Shown: piece by piece, positions 1 to 10,911 of the stretch
Layout: each line of letters starts with the position of its first letter
How positions within the stretch are numbered: the stretch's first letter is position 1
Position numbers and translations under genes: made by a program
From: Albophoma yamanashiensis
Taxonomy: Eukaryota; Ascomycota; Sordariomycetes; Hypocreales; Ophiocordycipitaceae
DNA: 64,000 nt
Assembly: GCA_001600555.1 (NCBI GenBank)
Contig: BCKH01000002.1
Span: 310,001 to 374,000 of the forward strand
Direction of reading: 5' to 3'
The notes under the pieces: generated by a model
Database searches by the model: none
What the model saw: only the letters and a program-made list of their open reading frames with translations
Told to the model about the DNA's origin: nothing

Positions 1-3000
1 CCCGAGAGTAGGGGATTCGTATGCAACTAGCTCGCCGTCTGCCCCCCCAGCTGCTCCGGCGGCAGCAGGGCGGCTCGCATACTGCTTCCGGCCATCTGGC
101 ACTCCCATGCCAACTCGCGCCCTTCTGACCCACCCTACTGAGCAAGAAGCCCAATTCCGTTGTATTAGCCAGCGTCGCCTCCAGCTGGCCATCCGGACGA
201 GTGAAGTACGTACTGCACTCGAAAGGTGAGGGTACTCGCAACGCCGTACCCAGCCCACCTTGCCCACCACGAGCCTCTCTTCTTCGCGTGCTGCCCCGCC
301 GTTGCCCTCGTAGCGTAGGGTCCCGCTCTTAGTGCGATTGATCGATAGCCCCGTTCGTCATCGGCTGCAAAACGAGCAAACCAAAGGCTTCGAAGCCCCT
401 CCGGTTGCGTACTCGTCCACTCAGAGCCACGGAGGACTAGATCTCGGGAAACTAACGCGCCGCAAACCCCAGCCGACTAGCAGAGCGGCGGCCAATGGCA
501 CAGGCGGCACGCACGGCATTCTGCGCGAATTGCCGACTGCCGCAGGCCCAGGGGCGCTGGCCCCATCGTCCAGCCCAGCTGCGAGTACACGTAAAGGAGG
601 ATTGGTCCAGTCAGAAAGATCGACGGCTAGCGCGGCCTGTGGCTGGACCTGCGTCTTTCCGATACTGGGGGCTAGGGAAGGGGCACGGCACATGCGCAAC
701 GGCGCTGATGGGCACTGGAGGAGGGCAAGGGGAAAGATTCCCATGCGGAGCATCCGATACCATCTTTCCGACGGCCGCCGCTATTATCGATGGCGTTCGT
801 CTCTCCAGTTCATTGCCTGCTACTCGTAGCCAGTCCCGCCGCCGTCGTGACAGCCACGGAAGCCCCTGTGCTGCGTCCGTGCTCAGGTCGCGCTCGTCTT
901 GCGTCTCCTCCCGCTGCTGACACTGACACCTGACAGGCCGTGCTCCGCCGTCCGTAGCCCGGATGCTAAGGTCCTAGCCCGCAGCCATCCTCAGCGGGAT
1001 CGATGATCGACCGCTACTTGGGTAGTCTGTCCGTACCCATCTGACTCCTGACATGGCCGGCAATCCAGTCCGCGACCACCCCGGATTGTCAGATTGGCGC
1101 AGCTCGGCCGACGGTTGAAGCCCAGGGGGCACTGGCCGTCCTCGCCCGTTTCGACAGGTCCTCGAGGCCTGGTTCGCCATTCATGGCAGAGCAGTACGAG
1201 TAGCATCGCAGTGCGCCCTGCCTGCAGGTTCCTTGCCCCAGAAATGTCTCGGGTGTCGCGCGCGAGCAGCAGGTGCCGCAGCACCGACGCCGGTGGTGAA
1301 GATCACGTCGACCCATCCCATCCACAGCAGTGGTAGCCGGCAGCGGTAGTCTGCACGCGAGGCCGAGAAGGCTTGGATGCGCATCATGCACCTCCGCCTG
1401 GGTGGGCGGTTGAGACATGGCTTGCGGCATCCCCCAGGGCTGGGCGGGCTCTTATTGACGCAACCTTGACGACGGATTCAGTTGGCGCGTCTCGAGTCCG
1501 GGGTGCGGGCAGGCAAATCGACGGCCTCTGGCATGTCATCGCCCTGGCTAACAGCTCTTGGGCAATTTGCTTTGGGCATAGGGCGGCAACGGTTGTGGGA
1601 GAGGGCTAGCCTTAGCCTTGGGCCCGCTGTCACCAGCCGGGTCAGCTAGGCTCTCATCTCTCTAGCCCAGCGGCGGCGCCCTCCCTTCCCGTGACAGGTT
1701 TTTCGACGCCGTTGCTACTAGCTCCTGCTCTGTGTCTCTGCACTTCACCTGTTGACGCCGCACGAACACACCTGGTCCCTGCAGAATGAGGGGGCGTGTG
1801 AGTTGGCTTGGTGTTGATGAGGTGGATTCTGGCCCAGCGCGAGAGGGTGGAGGGGGTGTGCATTGGCCCCTGTCAGCGCTGCGGCTTGATTGGGACGTCG
1901 CTGTGGCTGGTGAGCTGGCGCGGTGCCTTGGGAGGCGCCAGAGCAGCCAGGCGCCAACTCAGGCGCCGCGGAACACCCCCCGCCGGGGCGCCCTGCCTGT
2001 GGGCCTTCGACAGGCCTTCTAGCGTGCTTCTAGAAATGTCGCCGGTGATTCCAGCAGCTCCTGCGGGCGCTGGTTGGCTGGCCGTGGCCGTGGCTGCAGG
2101 AGAGCTACTGCATCGCGGACCGTGCTGACGGCACTGGAGACGTTTCTCGTATGCTGAATTGATTAATGATTTGATTGTAAGCGATGGGGACGTGCGTTGC
2201 GTGCATTTCGTGACGACTGTGGTTGATCTACTCGAAGGGACCGATTGAGGAATCCGTCCACCGACTTGGCCGGCAACCACTCGCATCCGCGCGGCCAATT
2301 TGGCAATCGAATCGAGTTCGCAGTCCACTTGGACAGGCCTTCACCGCTGCCCCGTGGCGTACCTCGCCTTGTTCAGGCAGCCTTGGGATGCCTCAGCTGG
2401 CCCTGTTCTCGCCGCGTTCGTTCCCAAGGACAAATTCCCTGTCATGGACGGAGTTGTGGGCGGGCCGATTAGTTGTTCGGCGCATTGGTGATGACACCCG
2501 GCAAACCGACCTGATTACGCGCAAGTCGACACTGGTACGGATGTCAATAGTCTCCTGCTCAGTTCGTCAACTGCAACAGACGGATGGGCGGATGGGCGAC
2601 TCGCATCACCAGTCTCCCGGCCCCCGGCAGGGAGCGAACCTTGCCTCCTTGGCGGGAGATGATTCGGCACGGCTTTTGTCCGTCATCGTCATTCCGCCGT
2701 AATTACATCGAACCATCAGTCCACCGGCGACAGACGATCCCCATGCAGCTTCGTTTCGTCACGGCCTTGCCGTCAGCCTTGCCATCGCCATCGATCAATC
2801 GGCCCGCGCGTTTCACGGCGTCGTTGTGTGTGTCTGAGTCGTCATTTTGCGCTCTCGCTGTCCCGTCCGCGTGCAGGGGATTGGAAGCCACGGCACGGGA
2901 CGGGCGTGCTGGGATGCAACGGCGGTAGTTGAGGGCAAGGACGGGCCGAGTACTCTGCTCCGTATGTACTGAACCGGCATGGTTTCACCAGCCGTGGGCG

Positions 3001-6000
3001 TTTGATCTGCGACGGGGTTCTCTGGCGTGCATTCGCCAGCGAACGGCCCCTGTTAGCTGGCTGCCAGACCTAATACGTTGGACCCCGCGGACAACGGGCA
3101 AAGCGAAAGGACAGGATTCAGCGAGCAACGCTTGTTCTCCTACACGCCACCACCACTACCACCACCACTGCCACCGCCCACCATCACTCGAGGTATCTCG
3201 GGCTTCAGCAGCAGCCCGTTGTCGCTGTGCCGGTTGTTCGCGGCCTCCAGCGCTGGAGTCGCACGCCAGTGTCGCTCCGTATACCGGCGCGGCCATGGCG
3301 AGAGGCGTCGGCGGCGGCGGCGTCAGTGAGCAAATGAACGGCATGGCGCTTGGGATGGACGAGTGAAGTGATTTGCTCCATGGCCCGTCCCACCAGGCCG
3401 TCCAGCAGCCACCGCGCGTGGGCCAGTCCAGCGAGCCTAGCGCACCGGCTGCAGCCAGTGACTGGCGCGGAGACGGTGCGTAACCCGTCGCGGTGGATCC
3501 CCGGCTTCGCAGCGCGACACTCCTTCTTTCCTTCTTTTTGGCCTTCTTCCCCGCCACTATGCCACGTTTTGTCTGGTGGAGCCTCAGCCCGCTGGCGCCC
3601 CTGGTTCCCTGACGCCTCCACCCCGCTTCGCCGCGCAGGAGCCAATGGCGCAGTGGACGCCTGGCTGAACCCCACACGACTGTCGCACCCCCTTCTGCGT
3701 ACCGCGCTTGCCCGTTTTCTGTCGTCTCTCCACGCAGCAGCAGCAACACCAGCCAGCAGGATCCAGCAGCTGCCACCATCAGCCGGCAAAGCACCGGCTT
3801 CGCCGAGGCAGGCGGCGTCAAATCTCAGATTATGATTGCTTTTTCCGCTTCTCGCGACCGCCGAGACGGGCTCCAGCTCGTAGCGATGCCGCTGCCGCTG
3901 TGGCGATCAATTCGGCCTACTGCAAGGGACTGACTTCGAGGACCGGCGCCCTTGCTCTCCTCCGAAGCGTGATGCACGGCCCGTCCAGCGGATCCCATGG
4001 CGTCGCGCCGCGCCTCCGGCGAGCGACAGCCGGTCGTTGGTCAAGATCGCCCCGGCTGCCGCAGTGACTTGCGTTGGCCTCGTCCTGCGACGAGACACCA
4101 CCTCCTCCACGACGACCAGGCCGAGTCAAGCCTCGAACGGGTCTATGTTGCGCCTCCATCCAGGACGCACTTCCCAGTCATCAGGTGGTCTGCTGGCTGA
4201 ACAGGTCCTGCGGGAGCACGACCACCCCCAACTCTTGCGACGGCGCGTGCAAGTTGCGCCTCGCACCCTGCCTCGAACCACCCCTCAGGGAACCTAAAAC
4301 CGCTTCCCCTTGTATGGAACTGGAAGCGACGTGTGCGAGTACGAGGACGGAGCGCTCTTAGCCGTGCCCGTTACTGCGTTCGTGCAGAGACGGCTCGCGG
4401 ACTGGTGTGCTCCGATAGGATTCTGGCGCGACCCCCTTCTCTCTCCTCCCCCGCACATCGAAACGCGACGGGCTGCGGCGGTGCTTTGATGCCTCCCTCT
4501 GGTGCCCACCGCCAGTGACGTCGCGAAAGCTTACCTCGTGGGTGCGCGCGAATACTACGTACGTACTGTACCTCCTCCTTCCGGACGCTTTGGAAGGCGT
4601 CATGGGTCCATGACGCATACGCGCCGCATGTCTTGGGGCTGAGTCCGAGTACGAGATGCGCGGTATGTACGGATTTGCATCCCGGTGAGGCTCTTGCGGT
4701 GGGTATAGCGAGTGGAAAAGGATCAATAGAGTGCGCATGCGCATGCCTCTGGATGCACTTGACCGCATCTGCATGTATGTAGCGCGTGCGATAGGCTTGG
4801 AAACCCTGCATCACCAGCCTCAACAAACAACGCAGCGACGGGACCGTGCGCGGGTTACAACGGTGCAAGCAGCGAGGAACAGGCAGCTGCCGCCTCTGCC
4901 TGCTCAATAGACTGCCCGCCTTGCCCGTGAGACGCGAGCGTTCATTGACTGCATTGTACGAGTACAGTACGGACAGCTGTGCTCCGCTCGCAACTTGTTG
5001 CAGGGGGCCGACGCCGTCCGTTACCTCGGGGTACCTTGGGCAGCGTTACCTACGGCATCCCCCGCAGTCAGGACATTGTTTCCATCTTCGGACCTCTCCA
5101 ACGCGCATTGTTGTGTTCAGGGGTAACTTCCCACGGCATTCCGCCCTTTCTGGTGTCTGCAAGTGGTGTCCAAGCGGTCGGCATGATGCATAATCGGGCA
5201 CCGCCTACCGAGGGTAGTTGGTAAACAGACATGGGCGCCGAGCAGCAGAGCCCGGCGAGCCCCGAGCCCCAGCGCAGGTCAAAGTCTGGTACCGCAACGC
5301 CAACGGGGGCCCTGCGACAGGGCCGTGAAATTGCAGCGTGGGAAGCCCTGGCGAGCTGAAGCCTCAGCGCGGGGGGGATGATGAATTGCGAGGCGGGCGA
5401 GCTGACGACTTCGCATGATACCCCGGAGCGTTGCTTCTTCGGCGCCTTCGGCTCGAGCTGCGTCTGCCCGAGCTGCGTCTGCCCTTGCCCGTGCATGTGT
5501 CTGCATGCTGAGACGCGGAAGTCGCCACGCGGAGCGCATGCTGCTTCGCCGGCGAGGGGCCTCACGGCAATGGACTCTCGACGCTGCTGATGCTGGCTTG
5601 GCTGGGTGGAAGGGCGTTCAACGGAGGCGAGGTCTGCCGCTGACGTGACCCGGAACGCCTCTTCAAAACGGCACAACGCCGCGTGTTGCAGAATCACGCG
5701 ACTGCGCCGGGGCGGACTGAGCCACGCGACGCCAAGCACCAGCCCCGGTACCTCGCGGCGCGCCACACGCTACCTGCCGCCGCCGTGCCTGGCGCCCGTC
5801 GGGCTGCGTACCGGCTCGTCGCCCGCCGCGTACCCGCCCCTCCCCCGATCTGGCGTAGCCCCCCCGTCGCACGCATGGCGGGACCTCGTCACTCGTCAGG
5901 CTTCACCACCGGCCCAACTCTGCTGTCTGCTAATTAGCAGGAATGGGCCTAAATCAATCACCCCATAAACTCTACATCACCAGGCGCTGGCCATCCCGCG

Positions 6001-7382
6001 CGGAAAACGGCTCACGCGCTGACCCCCGCGCCCAGTCTGCCGGTACTCGCCCCCCCCGCGCTGCTGCAGAGCCGCTTGCGGGTGACGTCTAGTCCACCAC
6101 CACCCCCACGTCATGCATGCATGTACCTGCAGCTCCGGGCGGTTTGCGCCCGCGGGTGCATGTACCCTTACCCTGACAGGCAGGTCTCATCTCACCGCGG
6201 TTCGGGAGTCGACAAAGCTTCACGCGCCTTGCGCCGACCCTCGCCTCGCCTCATCCCCCGGTGTGGCATTACACCGAGGGTCGTCCTGCGGTTCTTGGAT
6301 GATGCGACGCTGCGTCGACGTGAAACTTTGCGAGCCAGCGTGGGCGGTGCGGAGGCTGTGCGGAGGCTCGCGATAGTCAATCGACACCCCCGTCCGTGCC
6401 ACGCGGTTAGGTTTGGTCAACATTGCCGGACAAGTCCACAAGTCAGTCCACCGTCAGGTTCGAGCGCGGGGGCGCGGCATGCTTTGATGGTGAAACGTCA
6501 TGTCTTTCCATGTCTATAGTGCTACAGAAGCAATACTGGTATAGCAATACAAGGCCAGAGGCCCAAACTTGTTCTCCTCTCCAGCAACGCCGAATAGAAC
6601 CCCTCCAGAAGAATAATCAGATCGCCAGCCCGCGCCGTCTAGTTTGCCCGTGGTATTCCGTTTTGAATCCCAACACCCCATCGCAGTGTACAAAACACCT
6701 CCGCCCCAAAGACGCTCGTATGTTTTTTTCTTTGTTTGGGTGGGTTGTGGTTGTTTTTGTTGTGATGATGTGTGTTGGGGCCTGACGCCGTTGCCTCATC
6801 CCAGTCGCTGACCCCGTCGCAACAATAATAAGAGTAATCAAAGTCATAAGGCGTGATCCCAAAGCGCACAGTCGAGTGCGCGTACACACCCACGCCAGTC
6901 CAGTCCGTGAGTGTTCCCCTGTCCCAGTGCTTGTGCGTTGCTGAGCCCTGCCGGGTGCCTCCTTGAAACCACCAATGAGCGGAGCCAGCCAACGAGCTAG
7001 CGGAGTCGTACAAAAACAGTAATTGTCCAGAGTGATGCGAGCCCGGAAACGACACTAGATCTCTTCTTGCCCAGGTCGAGCCTTGGCTTGTCGATCCAGG
7101 CTCCGCCCGCAGCGGACGCACCCGAGGCTCCTGGCCCTCCAGTAGCGAAGCGAGCGCCTCCTCGTATCCAGGCAGGCGCAGCGCCGCACAGAGCCAGCGC
7201 CGAGACGACGTCGACGCGCAGCCTCGCGCGCTGCGTCACGACGTTTCGGGCGCGGCGTCGAGGATGGCGCGGCGGTGTCGACCTTGGCACATCGCTTCGG
7301 TGCCGCCGCAGCCATCGTCTCGGACCCGCGCGTGAGCATGGTGCAGCCAGGGCTAGGAGCCGAGTTGTTCCCGCGGTCGGCA
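1..7382. other. Gene-free stretch, left end
   Basis: I see no supportable protein gene here. Open frames occur on both strands but have random-looking compositions (Arg/Pro/Ala/Ser-rich), no domains, and no consistent exon joins. Short GTAC-centred words recur (for example near 205, 4335, 4555 and 4955), and there is a 15-bp tandem duplication near 5.45 kb. The part next to 7382 probably holds the 3' UTR of the bZIP gene. A non-coding RNA cannot be excluded by eye. Confidence 0.6.
5454..5483. repeat. 15-bp direct tandem duplication
   Basis: The unit CGAGCTGCGTCTGCC occurs twice, perfectly head to tail, in otherwise non-repetitive intergenic DNA. Confidence 0.85.
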
Positions 7383-8368
7383 TCATCGCGAGACGCAGGC
7401 AGCCGCCTGCTGGGAGCCGTCGTAGTACATGGGGTAGACGTTCCACGCCTGGGGCCGTTGCGGCTGAGGGTGGTGGTGGGGGTGGTGCGAGTGGTGCTGT
7501 TGCTGCTGCTGGTGCTGCATGTAGTTCGGCGTGCCCATGGTGTGCATGTCCTCGAACTCCATCTTGACGTCCTTTGCGGTGCCGTGAGGCATCATCGAGG
7601 CGGGCATGCTCGTGGGGATGTAACCCGCCGCGGTGCCGTACTCCTCGGTGTTTGCCGACGACGAGGGGCTGGGCACGCTGGAGGGGATGTTGTTGCTGGG
7701 GAGGGCCGACGCCCACGTCTCGCAGTTGTTGGGCAGCGGCACGTACTGCTGCTGGTGGCCGTAGTCCGGCAGGGGCGCGTAGTCGGCGCCCGACGGGAGG
7801 GGAGACATCTGCGGGCTGGGGATGGCGCCGCCGCTCGTGGTGCTCAGGTTGTCGTCGTAGACTGATGACGGGCCGGGTGTTAGCCGCTGGAGACTCTGGC
7901 ACAGCAGGAGGGCATGGGCGCCGTCGCCGTTGCTTGGTGTGCAATCCGTACCTGCGGGGGCCGAGTACGGCGACGACGTGATGGAAACGCCCATGTTCTC
8001 CTTGAGACGGCGCAGCTCGTCCTCGAGGGCCTTGTTGCGGCGCAGCAGCTCCTGGACCGTCTTGTCGCGGCTCTGCGTGCTCCGGAGCTCCTCGAGTTCG
8101 CGCTCCAGGCGGTCGATGTGCTCCTTGGTCCGGGCCCGGATGGCTCTCTGGGCTTCCCTGTCGTTGGCCCTCTTGCGGGCCAGCTGCGAAGGCGTCAAGG
8201 TAGAGACGCTGCGAGTGCCTGTTGCGGGACCGCGTGTTAGCAAGGCGTACTCGCGCAATACCAGCATCCATCCCCTCGGTCGAGGAGGATCGTCTCGTCG
8301 AGGAGGATCGTCGACTCACCTTTCCGCTTGGAGCTCTTAGCCGGCTCCGCCGATGATGAACGCGGCAT
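7383..8368 (-). CDS. bZIP transcription factor
   Basis: Predicted nuclear DNA-binding regulator of 264 aa from three exons: 8368-8320, 8218-7952 and 7861-7383. The introns are 101 nt (8319-8219) and 90 nt (7951-7862, with a CTAAC branch site before CAG). The ATG at 8368 opens a short exon whose end (SSKRK) joins the basic region in phase. The basic region lies at about residues 31-50 and has the N-x3-AQ-x2-R signature (NDREAQRAIR). A leucine zipper with an LERELEEL start follows to about residue 90. The rest is Ser/Pro/Gln-rich with a His/Gln run, and the C-terminus carries a Trp/Tyr-rich patch (AWNVYPMYY). The basic region is not the Yap type (NRAAQRAFR). I cannot assign a named orthologue. 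The second intron keeps the frame open if retained. The gene stands alone, with more than 5 kb of empty DNA on each side. Confidence 0.88.
8280..8312. repeat. Tandem duplication inside bZIP intron 1
   Basis: The 15-mer TCGAGGAGGATCGTC occurs at 8280-8294 and 8298-8312, a period of 18 bp. It lies just inside the 5' splice site of intron 1 of the bZIP gene on the minus strand. Confidence 0.85.
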
Positions 8369-8727
8369 GATGGAGATGTGTGGTGTCAAGAGTCGGGTGC
8401 AAGGGGAGGCAGAGGGTACGTATGGGACGATACGACTCGACGAGGCGTGTGTATATGTGTCGGTGCTTGTGTCACCAACAGAGCGGGCGAAGAGTTGTGC
8501 TGGGCTGGGTTGATGGACTGCGAGCGGTATGGAAGTGGACTTTCTAGAAGCCAAGGTCCAGTGGAGCGGGATCCTCACGACTTATTTAAATGGGCTGCTC
8601 AGCGTAGGGCCCTCACATGGAGATCGACTAGTTGTACACCTAGCTGAAAGACGCAAAGATGCAGATACCATACCAAGCACATCTGGGGAGGGGGGGGGGC
8701 CACTGAGCGAGCTAGAGGCAGAGGTGG

Positions 8728-8730
<3 letters not shown>

Positions 8731-8763
<33 letters not shown>
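8731..8763 (+). repeat. 33-nt G homopolymer
   Basis: An uninterrupted run of G from 8731 to 8763, preceded by GTGGGGA and followed by TGGGCG. A shorter G run lies about 40 nt upstream (around 8690-8698). Such a length is unusual and could be a real unstable tract or a base-calling or assembly artefact. It lies about 360 bp upstream of the bZIP start codon. Confidence 0.9.
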
Positions 8764-8764
<1 letters not shown>

Positions 8765-9527
8765 GGGCGTGGATGGTGCACACAGGCGTGGGCGAGGTGG
8801 AGACGCAACATCGCCATGCAGGGCCAGGGTGGCAGGGGTCTGAGGGGCGTGTGGCTTGCCCGAGAAATGGGATGTGGATGGTGTCGTCAACCGCCGTCGG
8901 CTCGCGAGTGTCCCTTGGCCGCATCTGGAGGCCAAGACCTGGGAGGCCGGGCCCCAGCAGGAGTCGCAAGGCACGCAAACTCGAGGCAAGGTACCGGCCG
9001 CGTCCGTCGGCGTTTGAGCGGCGGAGCATCCGCCAGCATCCGCCAGCACCCCCGGGCTGGCCGGGCGCGCTGCGTCGCGCGTGTGGGAGGAGCCCGTCCT
9101 CTCTGGGGCCGTGGGCCACGTCTGGGAGGGAGAGAGAGAGAGAGAGGAGGCGGCAGTCGTCGGGACACAACTACGAGCGCTGCGTTACGAGGGACCGGCA
9201 CCGGCGACAGGGCGCAAGGGCCAACTTGGCGCGTCAACCCCCCTCAGCCACACCCGACCGTCCGTCAAGGATACCAGAAACGAGCAGCGGCTCCAGCGAG
9301 CAGACTCGAAACGCCACGGCGAGGTGGGTGACCGACTGTGGCTTCCTGGCGAGCAAGCCTTGGCCCGGCGTGCGCGTAGCCCGTAGCGCCTGCGCGGGCG
9401 TCGTGGAGGTCGGCGATGGGTTATGGGTTCCGCACTGACCGTCCGGACGAGGTTGGCTGGCGTGGGCTGGCAGCCTGGCCACCAGCCAGTGAAAACTCGG
9501 CCGGGCAGTTGGCAGCGCTGGCAGTAC

Positions 9528-9553
9528 CGGCGGCGGCGGCGGCGGCGGCGGCA
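9528..9553. repeat. (CGG)n trinucleotide repeat
   Basis: About eight CGG units in a row. A (GA)n tract of about nine units lies nearby at 9130-9147. Neither is inside a supported gene. Confidence 0.85.
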
Positions 9554-9729
9554 ACTTCCAGCGTGCGCATCTCCCGTCGACCCGGGCTGCGTTCCGAGAG
9601 GCAAAAGGCGAGCGGGACGAGAGGCCGCTCGGCGGCGGTGCAGCGCTTCCCGGTAAGCTTCGGTCCCTTACTGCATCCAGTGCGCAGCCCGGGCATCGCC
9701 TCTGCGCGCCGAGGTCTCGACAGCGTCTT

Positions 9730-9787
9730 GGGGGGGTCTTGGGGGGCCCTTGGGGGGGGAGCCCTCGGGGAGCATATTGGGGGGGGG
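9730..9787 (+). repeat. Cluster of G runs with G-quadruplex pattern
   Basis: Five G runs of 7, 6, 8, 4 and 9 nt start at 9730, 9741, 9752, 9767 and 9779. The loops are 4-8 nt long and partly repeat a CTT-G(n) unit. The arrangement satisfies the usual G-quadruplex pattern on the plus strand. Confidence 0.75.
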
Positions 9788-10846
9788 AGCCTCTTGGGCT
9801 TTGGCTTTGACGTGAGCCACGCGAAGTGGCTTGAGAACGAGTGGCAGAGAGTGGCAGCGCTGGGAGCGTGGCCAATACCCACACCCAGCACGCGGAAAGT
9901 CGGCAGATTGGCTGATTGGGCAGCCCAGGAGGCTAGGGACCAGCCCAACGGTCGCAGGCGGCGGCTGATTGGTGTCTCACATTTTTTTCTCGCCTCCCCT
10001 CTGCTCGAAGTGTGAATCTTGGTGGACTGCAGCCAAAGGCCCAAACGGCTGGGCTCGGGTGCTGGACCGCGAGGCTGCAGGAGCAGACGGTACGGGTGCT
10101 GGTACGCGATCTCGATGTAGCCCGGGCTCTTCACCGAGCCTCCCCGCGGTGCTTCTCCGTTCTTCGGCCATGGCGAGCGGCGAGCGTGGCGGAGGGCGAG
10201 GGAGCCATACATAGTAACCAGTAACAAGCAACACGTACAACTACGGTCTGCCTCATCAGTGCCCCCGTCCAGGCCGACTTGGGCAGCCCCGCGTGTCCAT
10301 CGAGGTACCCAGCCTGCCCTCGCAGTTGCGGTTTGTGGCCTTACCGCTGCCGGTGGCACGGTTTCCCCCCCAGGGCGCGAGCACGAGTACCCCATTTCAG
10401 CACACGGCAATGGGGCCCAGCGACCACGCAATCAGCTGCCGCAGCAGCGACAGTGCCTGGCGGGGACGGCGAGGCCCCTTGCTACGTCGCGTGGAGGTAG
10501 GCCAGTAGTATCATTAGTGTCGGAGGCTGGCCGACACCCCCGGCTCGCCCGTCGACCGCGGTTCCCCGACACCGAGGAACGAATTCCGCCTGCCTGGACG
10601 GTGCCGCCGGTACCGTCGGTGAAGGAAGCCTGAGGTCGCTGTTGTTGTTGGCGGACGGTCGCCTGAATGGAGGCAGAGTGACAGCCGTGGATACGCCCAA
10701 CACCACAATGCGCCTCCCAGGCATCAATCAACGTGGCGAGCAGACACAGACCACGGCTCGTCGCTGCGGGCTCCATTGTCCGGGATGCGGCGAATCGAGA
10801 GGGCCTTCCATTGATTCCATTCACACCCGCATTTCGCTCATTCACG

Positions 10847-10911
10847 CATCCATCCTTCCATCCGTTCCGCCATCCATCCCGCCATCCGTCCCGCCATCCG
10901 TCCATTCCTTC
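10847..10911. repeat. CATCC-type minisatellite
   Basis: Imperfect tandem array. The clearest part is three 12-bp units of the form CGCCATCCRTCC, flanked by degenerate CATCC/TTCC units. No gene is associated. Confidence 0.8.

Noticed and set aside
3156..3821. 221-aa minus-strand frame
   Set aside because: Low-complexity Trp/Gly/Arg/Ala text with no motif. The plus strand at the same place is equally open.
6997..8319. 440-aa minus-strand frame overlapping the bZIP gene
   Set aside because: Out of frame with the bZIP domain, reads through both its introns, and is Arg/Pro/His-rich.
9528..9553. (CGG)n and other triplet runs as CRISPR or functional arrays
   Set aside because: These are plain microsatellites without spacers, and CRISPR arrays are not expected in a fungal nuclear genome.
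9421..10431. 336-aa minus-strand frame in the gene-free stretch
   Set aside because: Runs through G-run and CGG repeats, producing Pro and Ala runs. No domain, no matching exon, random composition elsewhere.
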